NCBI GenBank assembly: GCA_030632385.1
Contig: DAOVUW010000001.1
Span: 1 to 34,029, forward strand
Direction: 5' to 3'
Length of the DNA stretch: 34,029 bases
From: Candidatus Nanohalarchaeota archaeon
Lineage (GTDB): Archaea; EX4484-52
Shown here: positions 31,240-34,029 of the stretch, one piece after another
Position numbering within the stretch: position 1 is the stretch's first letter
Layout: each line of letters opens with the position of its first letter
The notes under the pieces: generated by a model
Database searches by the model: none
What the model saw: only the letters and a program-made list of their open reading frames with translations
What the model was told of the DNA's origin: nothing
Program-made: the position numbers and the translations under genes

Positions 31240-32769
31240 ATGAATAAATATATTATTTCTTCAATTCTTGATTCTAATGCCCTGAATCAAAAAGATAAAA
31301 GTTCTTTTATCGCCATATCTGATGCTCTAAAGCATGGTTCTGAATTTATCGTACTTGAAAAAGAAGAATTATCAGGGAATCTTGAACCATTTTTAGAAAA
31401 AGCAATAGATCATCTTTTGACTGTTGAAAAAGCAAAAATGGGTTGCCGAACCACAGACAGTTTGGATCTTTCTTCTTCTAATCTTAGCGAATGGAAAAAC
31501 AGTCATAAAAAACTCATTTCTATGCTATTTTACAATAAAAAAATATTTAATGCTCAATTTATTTCATTTTATCCTTCAACAAAAGTGATTCCTCCATTAT
31601 GCTATGATTTTGAATATCTGAACCAAAAAAAAGTATCTCCGCAAGTTTGCCCAAAAGGAAATAATCTGGGTCTTTTCATCCAAGACGCAAATCTTATCGA
31701 TTGGTTTTGCGCAAAACATATCCGACTTATTTTTGAAAATCTCAACATCCATAATTCCAGCGCAACCCAGATAATACTTTTTTTTGAAAAAGAATCACGA
31801 AAAGCAATAGAACTAAACAAAACTCCTTCTTTAAAGCAATTTGAGGAAAATATCGGGGAAAACGAAACTCTCAAAAAAGCCATGAGCCAATACAATATTA
31901 TTTCTATTTTCCAACATTGGGTTGCAAACGGAGCAAGAGCAGAAGAAAAAGATGCGTATGCTATTATTGCGCAATACTTATATTCCACAAAAAATAAATT
32001 ATGGAATGATTTTCGCCTGAATAATATCAATCCTGAAATGATTATTGAAAAAATAAACCGGGGAGAAAAAATCTATGAAAATTCTATTTTTGAAGATAAA
32101 AGTTTTGTGTATATTCTAAAGAAAATCATCTCTGCCGTTGCCTGCAACTATATAGATGGGCATTTTAAAAATACAGATGCATCAATATCCTTTGAAACTT
32201 TTGATAGAAATCTCGGGAAAATAACTGCCTATGATTATATTGTTAAAAGCAATATTCCTGTTTTATTTGCAACTGCAAAACCGCAGGATAAATGGAGTAG
32301 TGAAAATCTCCGCCTAAATAATATAGAAGATTATACTCTGCTCTCTAAAAATTTGGATGAAGGACAATACAGTGGGATTTGCCTAAATCTTTATAATTTG
32401 ATATTAAATCTCGTAGATATTGAAAAAGACATAAATCAGATGTATGGATATTCCGGAAAATACATAAAAGAAGTTGTAATTGATTTAATAAACAATCCTG
32501 GCATAAGTCAAACAAGTTACAGAATGTATTCTGTTTATTCTATATTGTATCGCCTAAAGCAAAAAGGAATGGACTTTGCTTATCTGTCTTATTCTATAAG
32601 CAATACTTTAGAAACCGCACATAATCTTAGAATCATAAGAGATTATTTGTTGAGAAATACAACACCTAAAGAACTGCCTGCATCCTTTTATGGTATCGAT
32701 GAAAACCTGAATGCGCAACATCAAAGAACAATAAGAGAAAATACTTATCGACTGCTGGATAAGATGTAG
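31240..32769 (+). CDS. Large uncharacterised soluble protein (509 aa)
   Basis: The 509 residues form a single uninterrupted ORF with the base composition of its neighbours and a TATA-like AAAAATAAAAA about 26 bp upstream. There is no signal peptide and no membrane segment; the protein is mostly alpha-helical and mildly basic, with six or so cysteines not arranged as a metal site. Recurring patterns include repeated IIxYLYSTKNKLW/LYNLILNLVDIEKDI-like helices, but no clear internal repeat. I recognise no family. The tail abuts trm1 (convergent, 3 bp gap). Lying beside secretion genes it could be an effector or a lineage-specific factor, but nothing shows this. Confidence 0.85.
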   Translation: MNKYIISSILDSNALNQKDKSSFIAISDALKHGSEFIVLEKEELSGNLEPFLEKAIDHLLTVEKAKMGCRTTDSLDLSSSNLSEWKNSHKKLISMLFYNKKIFNAQFISFYPSTKVIPPLCYDFEYLNQKKVSPQVCPKGNNLGLFIQDANLIDWFCAKHIRLIFENLNIHNSSATQIILFFEKESRKAIELNKTPSLKQFEENIGENETLKKAMSQYNIISIFQHWVANGARAEEKDAYAIIAQYLYSTKNKLWNDFRLNNINPEMIIEKINRGEKIYENSIFEDKSFVYILKKIISAVACNYIDGHFKNTDASISFETFDRNLGKITAYDYIVKSNIPVLFATAKPQDKWSSENLRLNNIEDYTLLSKNLDEGQYSGICLNLYNLILNLVDIEKDINQMYGYSGKYIKEVVIDLINNPGISQTSYRMYSVYSILYRLKQKGMDFAYLSYSISNTLETAHNLRIIRDYLLRNTTPKELPASFYGIDENLNAQHQRTIRENTYRLLDKM

Positions 32770-32772
32770 AAT

Positions 32773-33942
32773 TTATTTTACTATTTTTCTGTATTCCTTC
32801 ACATTCAGCATTTTATCTGTCTTCACAAACAATCCGCTCAAATGGCAACGGGATGCATTAAACCCATTTTTTTTTAAACGAGATATCATTTCATTAGTCT
32901 TTAAAATATCCATTTTTGCTGTTTTTCCAAATTCATGGATAGAATAGCAGATTCCATCAATTTCATTTTCTTCTTTTATAATTTCAATGAAATCTTTCAT
33001 TTTCTTATCTTCTGTGTATGAGAGAAGTTTTTTGCAAAATCCTGTATCGTGCAAAGCTCCTGTCCATAAAGGACCCGCATAATTATATTTTTCCCCGCAA
33101 GAACATATTTTTAGATTATTGAACAAATCCAACTCTACAAACTTTCGTTCCATGCATTTTGAACAATAAAGCATGTAACCGATATTTTTCATATTTTCTT
33201 TTAGTTTTCCTTTGGATGATTTTCTTGACTCTCCAAAAAGGCGAAAATAATGCCTTTTTGAAAATGAAAGAAGAGGATGATATATTTTTTCATGCATAGC
33301 AGAAATTATATTTATTTTGGCAATCAAAATTCTTAAAGCAATTTCATGCATATTGTCTATATGCGCAGGCTTTGCAAAATAGCGTATAAAACATGTTTTG
33401 GGATATGTACCGCACAAAGGTGCTGTATCTGTATAAGTTGTTGCAAGAATGGATTTGTGCATTGAATTTGCAAAAAAGGAATTCAGGAAATAAACACTGC
33501 TGCCAAAAGGATCAATATCGACAAAATCAAATTTATTTCTCAGAACCAAACAATTTGCATCTTTTTGGCTAAGAATAATTTTTTTATCGATTAAATCATC
33601 AAGTTTGTTTAGTCTTAAATTATTCTCTATTTGGCTTATTGCCTGTTGGTTTATGTCATTTGAATATATGGAAAATATTTGCTTTTTGTATTTTTTTTCA
33701 ATTTTTTCAAGTTCCTTAAAATATCTTATTGTCCTTATCCCGCTTGCCGCCATTGAATCGCACACCAAATAACTATCTCTTCCCTCTATTTTCGATTCAA
33801 AATTGCACGCCAGAACAAGACATGAAATATCCCTGTTGAATTTCATTTCAGGATTAAAGAAAACCTCTGCTTTGCTGGTAATTTTTTCAAATGCAGGTAT
33901 TTCGACAATTGAATCTTCTTCTTTTTGAATTGAATTTGGCAT
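32773..33942 (-). CDS. trm1: tRNA (guanine26-N2)-dimethyltransferase Trm1
   Basis: Methylates G26 of tRNA with S-adenosylmethionine. The 389 residues show AEVFFNPEMKFNRDISCLVL, SAM-binding DSMAASGIRTIRY, catalytic DIDPFGSS, TYTDTAPLCGTYPKTCFIRY and HEIALRILI, then a C-terminal zinc module YCSKCMERKFVEL and CSCGEKYNYAGPLWTGALHD. Length is normal for archaea (about 380). The N-terminal 20 residues are longer and acidic. TATA-like TTTTAAAATA centred 24 bp before the ATG; leaderless mRNA likely. Confidence 0.95.
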   Translation of the reverse strand: MPNSIQKEEDSIVEIPAFEKITSKAEVFFNPEMKFNRDISCLVLACNFESKIEGRDSYLVCDSMAASGIRTIRYFKELEKIEKKYKKQIFSIYSNDINQQAISQIENNLRLNKLDDLIDKKIILSQKDANCLVLRNKFDFVDIDPFGSSVYFLNSFFANSMHKSILATTYTDTAPLCGTYPKTCFIRYFAKPAHIDNMHEIALRILIAKINIISAMHEKIYHPLLSFSKRHYFRLFGESRKSSKGKLKENMKNIGYMLYCSKCMERKFVELDLFNNLKICSCGEKYNYAGPLWTGALHDTGFCKKLLSYTEDKKMKDFIEIIKEENEIDGICYSIHEFGKTAKMDILKTNEMISRLKKNGFNASRCHLSGLFVKTDKMLNVKEYRKIVK

Positions 33943-33960
33943 ACTATCAGAAAAGTTATT

Positions 33961-33971
33961 ATTTTAAAAAA
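33961..33971. promoter_or_regulatory. Shared TATA element of trm1 and the terminal tRNA
   Basis: ATTTTAAAAAA is centred 24 bp before the trm1 ATG (minus) and about 28 bp before the predicted tRNA 5' end at 33995 (plus). Confidence 0.4.
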
Positions 33972-33994
33972 TATACCTTTATTATGTATTAAAT

Positions 33995-34029
33995 GTTGAG
34001 ATCGCATAGCTCGGTAGTGCGCCAGCCTG
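33995..34029 (+). tRNA. 5' half of a tRNA gene, cut by the window end (anticodon starts with G)
   Basis: Bases 33995-34029 fit positions 1-34 of a tRNA: acceptor arm GTTGAGA, U8, D-stem GCAT/GTGC (one wobble) with loop AGCTCGGTA, then G26, anticodon-stem CCAGC, C32, U33 and G34 as the last base. The anticodon therefore begins with G; its identity cannot be told because the rest is outside the window. Confidence 0.6.

Overview
The window is AT-rich archaeal DNA. Archaeal markers include eukaryote-like S10, S19, L22, S3 and L29, aIF1, aIF5B, Bud32 of the KEOPS complex, Trm1, a class I CCA-adding enzyme, an archaeal FKBP and FtsZ, and TATA boxes about 25 bp before many start codons. Compact genes, many small membrane proteins and a shortened ribosomal-protein cluster fit a DPANN-type lineage. 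That placement is an inference; no rRNA is present to confirm it.

Layout. 1-1459: end of an unidentified gene and two tandem paralogous membrane proteins. 1548-4118 (minus): rps10, tRNA-Asn, an SlyD-like FKBP and ftsZ, with a 19-bp palindrome in front of ftsZ. 4189-7684 (plus): rps19-rpl22-rps3-rpl29-aIF1, followed by a MacB/FtsX-type permease overlapping aIF1 by one base. 7771-17428 holds the most unusual genes: a tungsten aldehyde:ferredoxin oxidoreductase (AOR) fused to two hexulose-phosphate-synthase-like (HUMPS) domains; a DEAD-box helicase flanked by a 200-bp direct repeat of the end of that fusion; a three-gene operon of membrane-anchored proteins; and, on the other strand, a HUMPS-HUMPS-SIS-SIS (HPS-PHI type) protein. 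17476-20214: cca, a broken D-2-hydroxyacid dehydrogenase gene, a large bulged hairpin and tRNA-Ala(UGC). 20249-25976: CNNM/CorC transporter, metallo-beta-lactamase hydrolase, CDP-alcohol phosphatidyltransferase, bud32, aIF5B, PRC-barrel protein and zinc-ribbon protein. 26077-34029: malic enzyme, a 456-bp gene-free region, a small membrane protein, a secretion/pilus ATPase and a small TadC-like membrane protein separated by a PAP2-CTP kinase fusion, a 509-aa orphan, trm1 and the first half of a tRNA.

How genes may work together. Archaea lacking the classical pentose phosphate pathway often make ribulose 5-phosphate by running the ribulose monophosphate pathway backwards (PHI then HPS), which releases formaldehyde. 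Here an HPS-like tandem is fused to an AOR, a family whose members can oxidise formaldehyde to formate with ferredoxin. A second protein carries PHI-type SIS domains next to degenerate HPS domains. I infer that the two proteins may form a formaldehyde-handling ribulose-phosphate module. In the AOR fusion, repeat 1 keeps the D-x-K-x-x-D motif but has lost its C-terminal half, while repeat 2 keeps the phosphate-binding half but has Cys in place of the second Asp. In this suprafamily that Asp is donated across the dimer interface, so one composite active site within a single chain is plausible.

Regulation. Many genes have a TATA-like box centred 24-27 bp before the ATG and no ribosome-binding site, as expected of leaderless mRNAs. 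ftsZ, the AOR fusion and the PRC-barrel gene instead have TATA boxes 43-54 bp away and a GAGGG-type Shine-Dalgarno site.
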